Assembly (NCBI GenBank): GCA_001769855.1
Contig: MEPP01000022.1
Location: 105,702-169,701 of the forward strand
Source: Bdellovibrionales bacterium GWA2_49_15
GTDB lineage: Bacteria; Bdellovibrionota; Bacteriovoracia; Bacteriovoracales; Bacteriovoracaceae
Direction: 5' to 3'
DNA length: 64,000 nucleotides
Below are positions 8,818 to 18,141 of the stretch, in pieces; positions within the stretch are counted from its first letter, which is position 1; the number at the start of each line of letters is the position of its first letter. The position numbers and the translations under genes were made by a program. The notes under the pieces were generated by a model, which worked only from the letters and a program-made list of their open reading frames with translations, searched no databases and had not been told where the DNA came from.

Positions 8818-9438
8818 ATGAAGGTATTGCACCTAATTTTAAAATGGTTAAGAGTAAAAAATTGGATGGCCTATTTAGTGCCATCAGTAAGCATGTTGCT
8901 GCTCTTTCCCATCCATAGTGCCTCTGCGGCATTCTGTCTCCAATACTCCCTTCTGTACGATACCTGGAATGATGATGTGGATAATTTCTCTTACTCGCGC
9001 ATGAACAACGCCTTTTATATTGGGGCGAGCTTTGACAGAAATAACCAGCTCTATATCGGGCCAAGTTATCATCTGATCAGCAAATCTCATCAAGAAGGAA
9101 CTGGCGGTCAAGCAAGCGATCTTTCCGTCACGGCCTTCGGTGCTTCAGTGCTCTACTTCCTCGACAAGGAATTCCGCTGGAAATTACAGCTGACTTATAA
9201 CTTGGCCTTAAGCGGGACTCGCACGGTGAGTGGCACAAATCAAGAAATTGAAGGTACCGGATACGAAGCCGGCCTTGGCTTTCAACTCCCGCTAAGCCGG
9301 AGTGTCTGGCTTGGGGCCACCATGAATTATCACACCATGACGATCAGTGAATACAAAGTCGATACCACGGCCACGGAGGTGTCAGAATCCTACACCGCCA
9401 TCGTGCCGATGATTAATCTAAATTTCTTCTTTCGTTAG
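8818..9438 (+). CDS. Outer-membrane beta-barrel protein (small porin-like)
   Basis: This 206-residue protein has a long signal peptide (cleavage likely after HSASA near residue 37). Alternating amphipathic strands follow, ending in a terminal aromatic-rich strand NLNFFFR typical of outer-membrane barrels. The size fits an 8-stranded barrel of the OmpA/OmpW class; no specific family is recognised. The Shine-Dalgarno is weak. Its 3' end overlaps the convergent hydrolase gene by 21 nt. It is divergent from the 7351-8658 gene and shares the intergenic FNR-like site, so both could be co-regulated. Confidence 0.65.
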   Translation: MKVLHLILKWLRVKNWMAYLVPSVSMLLLFPIHSASAAFCLQYSLLYDTWNDDVDNFSYSRMNNAFYIGASFDRNNQLYIGPSYHLISKSHQEGTGGQASDLSVTAFGASVLYFLDKEFRWKLQLTYNLALSGTRTVSGTNQEIEGTGYEAGLGFQLPLSRSVWLGATMNYHTMTISEYKVDTTATEVSESYTAIVPMINLNFFFR

Positions 9439-10407
9439 TAGCTGGGCGGCAACCTCTTGACCTAAACTTTTCAGAAAAGGAAAAAGCACCTGCTTGGTTT
9501 GCTCACAACCTGTGGTGAATTTTAGAATTCCGATACACAATGTTTCCCAGTGGTCGGCGCGCACCGAACCAATGACTTTGCCAAAAACCATACTATACTC
9601 TGGGGCCAATCCATCATTGGCCACGCCGTAAGAGGTTTGATCAAGCCCGCGCTTTTTTATTTCATTTTTCAAAACCAAGTTGGTCACCTCAAGCGGCGGC
9701 ATCAACGTATGTTCCATCGAATTGGTCAAACTGTAATAACTGATAAACGGCAAGGCCCGCACATCCTGGGCGTAGTAGACTCCGGGAGAATCCGGTAAGC
9801 GCTCGGTTCGAAGCTCCGCCAGATACTCTTTCTCGATGGGAGTAAAGCCAATGCCCTCAATTACCGTCCGGTACAGTTCACTCTCCCAACCCTTCGAGTA
9901 CTGATCAAAAATAAAATCCGCGATGGGAGTTCCTTGGTGAGGAGTGGCCACGGTCACCACAGAATGGATAAAGGGTTTGAGCCGAGGATCATTGGCCACC
10001 ATGCGTGCAATGTTCCCGCCCATACTATGGCCTAACAAAATTATATTACGCCTCACAATGGGACGCCGGTTTTGAATGGTTCCCTGGACAATCGCAGCTT
10101 GAATCGCCACCACACATTCCAACGCACGGGTGAGAAGAGGCCGTCGATCTTTGTCCTTGGTTTTCGGGCACAACATTGTGGGCAGCCCGATTTCGCCCAA
10201 AATCTGCAGATACTCACCAAAGTATTGACCATGCCCGGTGATTTTTAAAAGCCTAGTAAGATTTTTAACATAGATTTCTCCCCCATTGGAGCCAGCTCCG
10301 GGAATCAGAACGACGTAGGGCTTAAGAGGACTATAGACATCGTCGGCCGACCCGACAGAGGTAAGAGAAATAAATAAGCCAAGAATCGCGACGACCTTTC
10401 CAATCAT
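9418..10407 (-). CDS. Exported lipase/esterase-like alpha/beta hydrolase
   Basis: A 329-residue protein with a signal peptide (residues 1-20, ending VGSA). VVLIPGAGSNGG near residue 32 supplies the oxyanion loop and ILLGHSMGGN near 123-132 the nucleophile elbow with Ser128. VATPHQGTP follows, a motif common in triacylglycerol-lipase and PGAP1-like hydrolases. The C-terminal DHWETLC may carry the catalytic His. A strong Shine-Dalgarno (AAAGGAGG) supports the start. Substrate is unknown; a lipid or ester is most likely. It is the second exported alpha/beta hydrolase in 10 kb. Confidence 0.75.
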   Translation of the reverse strand: MIGKVVAILGLFISLTSVGSADDVYSPLKPYVVLIPGAGSNGGEIYVKNLTRLLKITGHGQYFGEYLQILGEIGLPTMLCPKTKDKDRRPLLTRALECVVAIQAAIVQGTIQNRRPIVRRNIILLGHSMGGNIARMVANDPRLKPFIHSVVTVATPHQGTPIADFIFDQYSKGWESELYRTVIEGIGFTPIEKEYLAELRTERLPDSPGVYYAQDVRALPFISYYSLTNSMEHTLMPPLEVTNLVLKNEIKKRGLDQTSYGVANDGLAPEYSMVFGKVIGSVRADHWETLCIGILKFTTGCEQTKQVLFPFLKSLGQEVAAQLLTKEEI

Positions 10408-10599
10408 GGTGGCCTCCTTTGCTACGTCTCAATAAATTTTAAAAAGCTTAAAAGTCTTGCACGGGGCCAAAATCATCGTCGACTCACATTTTCTTACAGT
10501 AGCGCCACGGTGCATGGTGGCAATCAAGCCGTTGGCCGTTATCTTTTCAGGCACAAAAATTGATCTCTTCCATTTTAATTTCCGCCTTTTGGAGGGCCT

Positions 10600-11670
10600 G
10601 TGGGACGATTAAAAGTCATATCCGGTGCACTAGAGAAAATTGCCGAGTGCAAACTGCCAAGGGAACTCAGCTTCGGCAAAATCATTGCTCCGGCCTTTGT
10701 GGAATGTGATTACCGGGATGGAAAATGGGGAGAACTCAAGCTCGTCCCTTACGCCCCACTACACCTAGGCCCCGAGGCCAAGGTTTTTCATTATGGCCAA
10801 GAAATTTTCGAAGGACTCAAAGGCTATTTTGTCGATCGAGCAGGTCCGTTTCTTTTCCGCCCCGATCAAAATGCCAGACGCTTTAACTTGTCGGCCATGC
10901 GCTTAGGCATGCCTGAATTTCCCGTGAGCGATTTCCTTGAGAGCGTCACGGCCATGACCTATTACTGCAAAGAAATTATTCCCACCAAGAGTGGTGAGTC
11001 CCTCTATCTTCGCCCCTGCATGATCGCCACCGAAGAAAGCTTAGGGATCAAGCCCGGACTGACCTACAAATATTTCGTGATCGCCTCTCCCTCCGGCCCC
11101 TACTTTACCGGGGATTCGATTAAAGTTTATATCGAGCGCGAACGCGCCCGGGCCTGTCCTGGGGGCATCGGTGCCGCCAAGACCGGTGGAAACTATGCCG
11201 CCAGCCTGGTGTCAGGCAAACGTGCCCAAGAGTTGGGCTGCGGACAAACTTTGTGGCTGGATGCTTTACACAAAACCTACATTGAGGAAATGTCGGGCAT
11301 GAACTTCATGTCCGTGATTGACGGAGCCATTCACACGCCCGCCATGACCGATACGATTTTAGATGGCATCACACGCAAATCCATCATTCAGCTGGCCCAG
11401 GACTTTGGCATCCGGGTGGTGGAAGAAAAAATGGATATCAATAAGCTCCTCGAACAGGTGGCCAAGGGAAGTTGCACCGAAGCTTTTGCCTGCGGTACCG
11501 CCGCCATCATCACGCCCATTCGTGGTTTTGTCGAAGGGAATGGATCAGAGTTGGCCTTCAAATCCGCCGAGTCAAAAATTGCCATGAAGCTGCGCCAGGA
11601 ATTACTCGATCGTCAGGAAGGAAGAAAAAACGCGCCAGCAGATTGGCGCGTTCTCGTTGATAAGTTATAG
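10600..11670 (+). CDS. ilvE: Branched-chain amino acid aminotransferase
   Basis: This PLP-dependent class IV aminotransferase interconverts Leu, Ile and Val with their 2-oxo acids using glutamate/2-oxoglutarate. The 356-residue length matches the long BCAT subfamily. Diagnostic stretches are VFHYGQEIFEGLKGY near 62-76, the PLP-lysine region AAKTGGNYAAS (Lys194) and EEMSGMNFM near 228. The start is GTG with GGAGGG just upstream. The stop codon is immediately adjacent to the stop of the convergent antiporter gene, with no intergenic space. Cytoplasmic. The assignment is firm. Confidence 0.93.
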   Translation: MGRLKVISGALEKIAECKLPRELSFGKIIAPAFVECDYRDGKWGELKLVPYAPLHLGPEAKVFHYGQEIFEGLKGYFVDRAGPFLFRPDQNARRFNLSAMRLGMPEFPVSDFLESVTAMTYYCKEIIPTKSGESLYLRPCMIATEESLGIKPGLTYKYFVIASPSGPYFTGDSIKVYIERERARACPGGIGAAKTGGNYAASLVSGKRAQELGCGQTLWLDALHKTYIEEMSGMNFMSVIDGAIHTPAMTDTILDGITRKSIIQLAQDFGIRVVEEKMDINKLLEQVAKGSCTEAFACGTAAIITPIRGFVEGNGSELAFKSAESKIAMKLRQELLDRQEGRKNAPADWRVLVDKL

Positions 11671-12984
11671 CTAGTGTCCGCCTAAGCTTGGTAAGAGCTG
11701 GAAGCACAAGATTACGATAAAAGTTGGAAAGAGCGCTCCCACAAAAAGCCATAGAGGCGAAATTCCCTCTTCTCCAAAGCTGTCTTTCAAAATGCCGTAA
11801 CCCGCAGGGTTCGGCGCATTGGCAATGACCGTCAGACCGCCACCGGAAACGGCACCGGCCACCAAGTTATATTTGGCCGATTCAGAGAGCGGAACCAGTG
11901 AGCCCAAATAAGTAAGGGCAGCATTGTCGGTAATCGCTGTCAGGGCCGTGGCACCAAAATATAAAACGATGTCACTCATCTTGCTCAAAACCACCTGCAA
12001 CCACCAAGCCTGGACTCCACCTAAAGTGACGAGGCCGGCAAGAAAAAAGCCGACCATGAGGGACTCGCGGAGTTTTGGTGCATCCTGATACTCTTCGGTA
12101 ACTTTAACGACTCCCAGAAAAAATAAAAAGAGCCCAAGAAAAAAGACCATATGATGAGCAGTGTAAACCACGGCAGCGATAAAAACGACATGAAGGGCCA
12201 TCATCCACCAAGGAGTGGCAAGCTGGTTGGGGTCATGCACGGTTTGCAGCTTGCCAGTCAATTCTTTCTTAAAAAGTATGGCAAAGATGATCGTAGACAC
12301 GACAACCGCAATTACCGCCTTCCAGCCGAAATTCGAAATCATATGGGAAAATCCCCAGTGATACTTAGCGGCCACCATCAGAACTGGTGGAGCGGCAAAA
12401 TGGGAGAGCGTTCCACCAACGGAAACGTTGACAAAAAGGACACCGATCGTGGCGTACTTGAATTTCGAACTCATCTCATGCTTGTAAAAATTATTCAACA
12501 GAATCATGGCGGTGACCGTCATGGCCGCCGGTTCGGTAATGAAAGATGATAAAATCGGCCCGACAATCAAGGCCGAAATATAAAAGCTCATTTTCTCGTT
12601 GAGCGGAATAAGCCTGGCAAAAAGTTTAATAAGTATTTCCGCCAAATGAACAACGGGACGAGTAGCGGCCATACACATGATAACAAAGACGAAGGCCGGT
12701 TCGGTAAAATTCTGGGTCTCCAGATAATGAAGAGAACCACTTACCAAGGTATGATTTTCATCGTAAGTGGCAAATCCTTTAACGAAGGCATAATAGGTTA
12801 AGAAAACCGCCGCCCACATGCCAAAGACTGCTTCAACCTCGGCCAGAAAGTGAAAAATATTTTCGCCAATAGAGCCCTGGGGATAATGGTGGGCCATGTG
12901 TTCAAATTTTTTCACCACAAAGGTGTGGAGGACCGCGATGGCAAAAATAATTGTGCCGGCCAACTCGACATTCGTTGGGTTCAT
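11671..12984 (-). CDS. Putative Na+/H+ antiporter-type membrane protein
   Basis: A polytopic inner-membrane protein of 437 residues with about 11-12 hydrophobic segments. It resembles the ion-transporter-superfamily proteins annotated as putative Na+/H+ antiporters. Conserved-looking loops are ITEPAAMTVTAMILLNNFY, GGTLSHFAAPPVLMVA and ALTAITDNAALTYLGSLVPLS; acidic residues in discontinuous helices (TEP, TDN) are typical of this class. The ATG at 12984 has AGAGG placed correctly, so it is chosen over an upstream TTG at 13002. Transported ion and direction are not known. It abuts ilvE stop to stop. Confidence 0.7.
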   Translation of the reverse strand: MNPTNVELAGTIIFAIAVLHTFVVKKFEHMAHHYPQGSIGENIFHFLAEVEAVFGMWAAVFLTYYAFVKGFATYDENHTLVSGSLHYLETQNFTEPAFVFVIMCMAATRPVVHLAEILIKLFARLIPLNEKMSFYISALIVGPILSSFITEPAAMTVTAMILLNNFYKHEMSSKFKYATIGVLFVNVSVGGTLSHFAAPPVLMVAAKYHWGFSHMISNFGWKAVIAVVVSTIIFAILFKKELTGKLQTVHDPNQLATPWWMMALHVVFIAAVVYTAHHMVFFLGLFLFFLGVVKVTEEYQDAPKLRESLMVGFFLAGLVTLGGVQAWWLQVVLSKMSDIVLYFGATALTAITDNAALTYLGSLVPLSESAKYNLVAGAVSGGGLTVIANAPNPAGYGILKDSFGEEGISPLWLFVGALFPTFIVILCFQLLPSLGGH

Positions 12985-13032
12985 TTTAACCTCTTGTTTC
13001 AAAGGGATAGTTAATTAATGGTAGCACAACAC

Positions 13033-13062
13033 AAAAAAAAGGCCTCCGTGAAAGAGGCCTTT
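13033..13062 (-). terminator. Intrinsic terminator after the ferredoxin gene
   Basis: AAAGGCCTC and GAGGCCTTT form a 9-bp stem with a 7-nt loop, and the minus strand continues into a run of Ts. It separates the ferredoxin transcript from the antiporter gene. Confidence 0.9.
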
Positions 13063-13087
13063 CTTAAGACATAATATCCGACTAAAA

Positions 13088-13336
13088 TTAACCGTTAGTA
13101 CCAATCGAAGCGACTGGGCAAGCTTCTAACTGCTCTTGGCAAAGGGCCAGTTCCTCAGGGGCTTTTGGCTGTTTTTTAATATAGGCATTGCCATCTTCAT
13201 CTTCCCCAAAAAAATCCGGCGCACCAGTATAGCAAACGTTACAAGCGATACAGCCTTCACCGCTATCATCATCAGGATCAGTACAAAACCATGGACCTGG
13301 AACGTTCAATTTATGCTTTTTTGCTGGATTCGCCAT
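13088..13336 (-). CDS. Small ferredoxin (single-cluster, 4Fe-4S type)
   Basis: This 82-residue cytoplasmic electron carrier has Cys at 18, 29, 32, 35, 66 and 73. CIACNVC plus the later CPVAS motif is the ligand set for one [4Fe-4S] cluster, as in Desulfovibrio- and Thermotoga-type ferredoxins. The protein is acidic, as usual for the family. AAGGAG precedes the ATG. It is monocistronic: its own terminator lies downstream and a divergent mutase gene upstream. The redox partner is not indicated by context. Confidence 0.88.
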   Translation of the reverse strand: MANPAKKHKLNVPGPWFCTDPDDDSGEGCIACNVCYTGAPDFFGEDEDGNAYIKKQPKAPEELALCQEQLEACPVASIGTNG

Positions 13337-13478
13337 AACAACTCCTTCACGCGAAAATAATAAAGTTTTTGTTTTTATAAATGATTCAAGCCAAAAACTC
13401 TACGGAAAACTGCGGAAATTTTTATCAGGTCCCAAAGACGCACCGCACCTCCCTGAGAAGGTATCTGATAAATAAATT

Positions 13479-13506
13479 TTGCAAAGCCCATGGAAGGAAA
13501 TAAAAT
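13479..13506 (+). promoter_or_regulatory. Predicted promoter for the mutase-queC pair
   Basis: TTGCAA (13479-13484), a 16-nt spacer and TAAAAT (13501-13506). The predicted start near 13513 supports the ATG at 13540 rather than the one at 13519. Confidence 0.5.
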
Positions 13507-13539
13507 CCTAAGTCCACTATGTCTCCTTTAGAGGTGCCT

Positions 13540-15297
13540 ATGACAGAGAAAATTCAAGATACCGCCCGTCATTGGATTAAAGATCCAAGCATTGATACCG
13601 TTGATCGGCAGGAAATCGAAAACCTGATTCAAACCAACAACGACGAGGAACTCACGGACAGATTTTATCGTGAGATGGAATTTGGAACTGGCGGCATCCG
13701 CGGCATCATGGGAGTCGGTGCCAACCGGATGAACAAGTATAATATTCGGAAGGCCACGTATGCATTAGGAGAAGTGGTCAAAAAAAATTGCCAGGCCCCG
13801 TGGCGCGTGGCCATCTGCTATGACAGTCGAAAGAACTCCTTTGAGTTTTCCAAAGAATGTGCCCAGGTGTTGGCGGCCTTAGGCATTGAGGCCCACATCT
13901 ATCCCCATCTCAATCCCGTGGCCCTTTTGTCTTTTGCCGTACGCTCCTTACAGGCCCAGGCCGGCATCATGGTGACCGCCAGCCATAACCCTCCAAAGTA
14001 TAACGGCTACAAAGTTTACTGGAGTGACGGCGCTCAGGTCACCCCTCCGCATGATCAGATGATCATTGAAGCGTATTATGCCAAAAAAGGTTTTGTGCAT
14101 ATTCCCCTGATCAGCTTTGACGAAGGTCAAAAACGCGGACTGATTAAGTGGATCTCCCGTGAAGTTGAGGATGAGTATTTTAAACTTCTCCAAACAAAAT
14201 TTGTAAATCAGCCCCTTTGCCAAAAATACGGACCGGAACTCAAAGTTGTTTACACACCCATTCATGGTGCCGGGAAGGTGCCGTGTCTTCGGGCCCTCGG
14301 CATGCTGAACATGAGTCAGGTGGTAACTGTGCCGGAGCAGATTGAGCCTGATGGGGCCTTTCCGACGGTGAAAAGTCCCAATCCAGAAAATCCCGAGGCC
14401 ATGAAACTTGCCGTGGATTTAATGATAAAAACTCAGGCCGATGTGGCGCTCGCCACCGACCCTGACTGTGATCGCGTGGGGGTGGCGCTGCTTCATAACG
14501 GTTTGACTCACTACTTAAGCGGTAACCAAATTGGCATTCTCATGCTTAATTACATTCTTTCCAACCTAAAGGAACAGCGCCGTCTTCCGGCAAATCCATA
14601 TTTCGTTAAAACCATTGTGACCACACCGTTACAAGACACTATTGCCGCCAAGTTTGGCGTGCAGGTGGAAAATACGCTGACGGGATTCAAGTGGATTTGT
14701 CGCCGCATGGGAGAAATTGAGCGAGAGCATCCTGAGCGCAATTTTGTTTTTGCCACAGAGGAATCCTTTGGATATATGACCCATAATTATGTGCGCGATA
14801 AAGACGGAATTTGCTCCGTTGCCCTCATGGCCGAACTGTCTCTCTGGTACAAACTCAAAGGGATGAATCTTATGCAGGCCTTGGATCAAATCTACGAGAC
14901 CTACGGTTTTTCCAGCGAAGCTCTTTTAACCCTGGACTACGAAGGAAAATCCGGTGCGGAGAAAATCAAACGCATCATGGAGCGCTTCCGCTCACAAAAT
15001 CACCGCACCATGTGCGGGCAGAACATTTCACAGGCGGAAGACTATAAGACTAAGGAGAGCACTGATTATCTTACGGGAAAAGTTAAGCCTATCGACTTAC
15101 CGGAAAGTGACGTTCTCGGTTATTGTTTTCCTTCAGGTGATCGCCTCTATCTGCGTCCATCGGGCACGGAGCCAAAAATTAAATTTTACATTATGGTGCA
15201 AGAGCGCCAGGGTGATTTAACCGCGAAAAAGAAAAAGGCCCAGGAAAAGATTGAGGCCTTCCTTGGTTTTGTGAAAAAGGAATCGGAGTTGGCTTAA
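13540..15297 (+). CDS. Phosphoglucomutase/phosphomannomutase (alpha-phosphohexomutase)
   Basis: It interconverts hexose 1- and 6-phosphates, feeding glycogen, LPS and nucleotide-sugar synthesis. The 585-residue length fits the PgcA/PGM2-like subfamily. All four domain signatures are present: the phosphoserine loop TASHNPPKYNGYK (Ser148), the Mg loop ATDPDCDRVG, the sugar-binding EESFGYM and the phosphate-binding RPSGTEPKIKFY near the C terminus. GAGGTG precedes the ATG at 13540, and an in-frame ATG at 13519 has no Shine-Dalgarno. The stop overlaps queC (TAATG). Whether glucose or mannose is preferred cannot be read from the sequence. Confidence 0.9.
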   Translation: MTEKIQDTARHWIKDPSIDTVDRQEIENLIQTNNDEELTDRFYREMEFGTGGIRGIMGVGANRMNKYNIRKATYALGEVVKKNCQAPWRVAICYDSRKNSFEFSKECAQVLAALGIEAHIYPHLNPVALLSFAVRSLQAQAGIMVTASHNPPKYNGYKVYWSDGAQVTPPHDQMIIEAYYAKKGFVHIPLISFDEGQKRGLIKWISREVEDEYFKLLQTKFVNQPLCQKYGPELKVVYTPIHGAGKVPCLRALGMLNMSQVVTVPEQIEPDGAFPTVKSPNPENPEAMKLAVDLMIKTQADVALATDPDCDRVGVALLHNGLTHYLSGNQIGILMLNYILSNLKEQRRLPANPYFVKTIVTTPLQDTIAAKFGVQVENTLTGFKWICRRMGEIEREHPERNFVFATEESFGYMTHNYVRDKDGICSVALMAELSLWYKLKGMNLMQALDQIYETYGFSSEALLTLDYEGKSGAEKIKRIMERFRSQNHRTMCGQNISQAEDYKTKESTDYLTGKVKPIDLPESDVLGYCFPSGDRLYLRPSGTEPKIKFYIMVQERQGDLTAKKKKAQEKIEAFLGFVKKESELA

Positions 15298-15995
15298 TGA
15301 AAAAATCTTCTGATCTGGCAGTGGCCTTAGTAAGCGGCGGGATGGATTCTCTGGTCACGGCGGCGGTCGCCTGCGACTCCCATACCCATGTCGCCTTTCT
15401 GCACTTAAACTATGGCCAGAATACCGAGAGAAAAGAGCTTGAGGCCTTTCACAATATTGCCGACTTTTACCATATTCCTCATAATTTTCGTAAAGTCATC
15501 GACGTTACATTTTTAAAGCAAATTGGCGGAAGCTCACTCACGGATACCACCATAAAAGTCAAAGATTTCAAGGGAGAGAGTAGCGAAATTCCAGACTCCT
15601 ATGTGCCTTTTCGCAACACCCATCTCTGCGCCATGGCCGTCTCCTGGTCTGAGGTGATTAGTGCTAAAAAGATTTATATTGGTGCCGTTTACGAAGACTC
15701 TTCCGGCTATCCTGACTGCCGGCCTTCCTATTACGCGGCCTTGAATAAACTTATTAAAGAAGGCACAAAAAAGGGTGACATAGAAGTTCTCACGCCGGTC
15801 ATTAATTTGAAAAAAAAGGAGATCGTACTTAAGGCCATCGAACTCAAGGCACCATTGCATCTTTCATGGTCTTGCTATTCCAATAATGACATGGCCTGCG
15901 GAATCTGTGATTCCTGTGCCCTTCGCCTGCGCGGTTTTCAGCAGGCCGGAATCCCTGACCCACTCCCCTATAAAGTCAGGCCTAGTTATCCTTAA
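15297..15995 (+). CDS. queC: 7-cyano-7-deazaguanine (preQ0) synthase
   Basis: QueC converts 7-carboxy-7-deazaguanine to preQ0 with ATP and ammonia, a step toward queuosine in tRNA. At 232 residues it has the ATP-pyrophosphatase P-loop ALVSGGMDSLV at the N terminus, FRNTHLCAMAVSWSE in the middle and the C-terminal zinc cluster CxxxxxxxCGICDSCALRLRGF. The start overlaps the mutase stop by one base, implying co-translation, but no metabolic link is obvious. The 3' end overlaps the convergent DUF2298 gene by 14 nt. No other queuosine gene is in the window. Confidence 0.93.
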   Translation: MKKSSDLAVALVSGGMDSLVTAAVACDSHTHVAFLHLNYGQNTERKELEAFHNIADFYHIPHNFRKVIDVTFLKQIGGSSLTDTTIKVKDFKGESSEIPDSYVPFRNTHLCAMAVSWSEVISAKKIYIGAVYEDSSGYPDCRPSYYAALNKLIKEGTKKGDIEVLTPVINLKKKEIVLKAIELKAPLHLSWSCYSNNDMACGICDSCALRLRGFQQAGIPDPLPYKVRPSYP

Positions 15996-18141
15996 GGGTA
16001 AAATTCCCCTCTACTCCAAAGATTGAAATCTCAGGTGTTTCCAGCAGAACCTTAAACAGATCACCAAACTGCTTAAATTTTGCCAGTCCCGCTGAAGAGT
16101 ACCGGGCCTTCTCGGCCGGTCCCACCACTATCAAACCAAGTTTTTTTTCCAAAAGAAACTCATACACTTTGAGCGCATCCGCCCCCTCATAAATATAATG
16201 GAGATCAGCATTTCGTTCAGACCATTCACTTTCGGACAATCCGCGAACCACGGCGTGGTAACGCCAGCCCAAATAGCTTGGTAAACCGGAATATAGAGAA
16301 AGCAAGTTATCGCTTGCGACGAAAGATTGTCCGGGGGCCTCCACCAGGGTGGGTATCCCCTCAATATGCTCCTGTATCCATTTCACACTCTGCTCGATAT
16401 AGGGCGAGTGTTGGTTTAAAAATGCCAGACCTTCCAGGGTTGGCCGTGGCCCAATTTTAAGTGAGGTGAGTCCCATCATTGTGGGAATGGCCACAATGGA
16501 AAAAAGGCCAATCACCGAGACGGTAAAAATGCGTCGCCATAAAGAGAACTGAAAGCTGTGCCACCATCGGAATAGCAACATCATGGAAATTCCTGCTAAG
16601 AGAAAAGTCCATGTCCTGAATTTAAACACCGTATTCATGTGATCCATGATCACACAAAGTTCCGAAAATAATAAAAGGCCTAGGCTTCCAAGAACAAAGG
16701 CCAGGATATCGCGAGTTTTCAAAAGCGAATTTTGTCGGGAGGCGAAAAAGAGGGAGAGCAGAACAATGGCCATACTTCCGGTACTAAAAACAATCAAAGA
16801 TACCCCATGGAGCCGAAGGCCTGGGATGAGACACACGGTCAGCAATAGTAAAACATAAGGCAAAATAAAATTTATCTTGAGCTTATCTTTTCCCAGTGAA
16901 AATAGTATGGGAGGTAAGAGAAGTAAGGTCGGGAGCCAAAAATGTCCTTGATGAAGAAAGAGCGGCAGGAAAGAGTGAAACGGTGTTGAATTCAAGCCGA
17001 TCAGCTTATCCTGATATAGATTTTTCGGGCGCCCTATAAAATTCATGACAAAAGGAACGCACAGGATAAAAATCAGGCCACGCTCGAGAATATGCACTGC
17101 CATCGACGTCGCTTTGCCATGCTGCTCCTGCAGGGCCGTTTTCTGGCAGAGAAATGGCGTGCTTACAATGACCAAGAACCCCACCACAATCACGTCCCAA
17201 ACATTGGCGGCAAAAAGAAAACTCATGAGCACCAAGAATTTTAAATCGAACAATCTTGCCAGTAAATTTTCCCAACCGTTTGGGCGATTAGCCCGGTCCA
17301 GCCAGATGGCAAGTGCAGCCAAGGCGAAAGGCCATCCGATCAGATGAGGATGGAGGTCGCCAAAGGTGTAAGTGAAGAAAGGATATTCGGCAAAATCACC
17401 AAATTCGAAAATTCTGGCAGAATCCCAGTAAGCGTTAAAGTTGAGGGCCCCGAGAACAAATTTGGATATGAAGGCCAGATTTGAGCTAACAAGAAGCGCA
17501 CAAGCCGCAGGAACGGCAATTTTCCAGGACCACTCAAAGGCGACAAACAACAAGCTCAGACCGGCCACAAAAAAAGAGGTCAGCAAAGATAAGGCCGCCA
17601 AATAAGCGACGTCGGGAGCAAGAAAAGAGGCTTCCCCCCAAAGGCCGATTAAAAAATGTCCGAGATAGTAGTAGCGTAGCGGGCTTCCGCCGGCGATGGG
17701 ATTGGTAATCGCACCGCCCACATAGCGATAGAAAAAGTTGAGCGTTTGAAAATCCGGTGCCTTTTCACCATAAATCAAATGGGGATGAAAGGCAAAAGAC
17801 AAGAGAGCAAGCCCATAGATCATCAGGAAAGGAATTTCCCATTTCAATATCTCGCGCCAAGGAAAGGAGGGGGCGGAGCTGTGCCTTTTTAAAAAAAAGG
17901 CCAAAGAAACAAGGCCGGCATTAATGAGATAAAAGTACAGTGGGGTATGAAAAGGGCCACCATAGACAACCAAAGCGTGCATGAACAGCGCCAAAAAAGC
18001 ACTGGCCAGCAAACGTGCTTGCCAATATTGAAAGAAATTTATCTGGCGCGGCCCTCGATAAAGATTACAGATAAAAAATGAGGAGAACCAAGGCAAAAAA
18101 TAAAATAGCAAGAGGCCGATCGTGTTATGAATAAAACTCAT
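15982..18141 (-). CDS. DUF2298-type polytopic membrane protein (GT-C-like)
   Basis: A 719-residue protein with many hydrophobic segments over roughly residues 5-560 and a soluble C-terminal part. Two signatures of the DUF2298/YYY family are visible: SPLRYYYLGHF near 156 and FTYTFGDLHPHLIGWPF near 256. These proteins are thought to resemble GT-C glycosyltransferases that use polyprenyl-linked sugars, but function is not established. It starts within the pyrD stop (4-nt overlap) and ends 14 nt inside the convergent queC. Confidence 0.75.
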   Translation of the reverse strand: MSFIHNTIGLLLFYFLPWFSSFFICNLYRGPRQINFFQYWQARLLASAFLALFMHALVVYGGPFHTPLYFYLINAGLVSLAFFLKRHSSAPSFPWREILKWEIPFLMIYGLALLSFAFHPHLIYGEKAPDFQTLNFFYRYVGGAITNPIAGGSPLRYYYLGHFLIGLWGEASFLAPDVAYLAALSLLTSFFVAGLSLLFVAFEWSWKIAVPAACALLVSSNLAFISKFVLGALNFNAYWDSARIFEFGDFAEYPFFTYTFGDLHPHLIGWPFALAALAIWLDRANRPNGWENLLARLFDLKFLVLMSFLFAANVWDVIVVGFLVIVSTPFLCQKTALQEQHGKATSMAVHILERGLIFILCVPFVMNFIGRPKNLYQDKLIGLNSTPFHSFLPLFLHQGHFWLPTLLLLPPILFSLGKDKLKINFILPYVLLLLTVCLIPGLRLHGVSLIVFSTGSMAIVLLSLFFASRQNSLLKTRDILAFVLGSLGLLLFSELCVIMDHMNTVFKFRTWTFLLAGISMMLLFRWWHSFQFSLWRRIFTVSVIGLFSIVAIPTMMGLTSLKIGPRPTLEGLAFLNQHSPYIEQSVKWIQEHIEGIPTLVEAPGQSFVASDNLLSLYSGLPSYLGWRYHAVVRGLSESEWSERNADLHYIYEGADALKVYEFLLEKKLGLIVVGPAEKARYSSAGLAKFKQFGDLFKVLLETPEISIFGVEGNFTLKDN

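Noticed and set aside
13337..13478. Possible small gene or RNA between the ferredoxin and mutase genes
   Set aside because: No frame with a Shine-Dalgarno and no clear hairpin; it is best explained as two divergent promoters.
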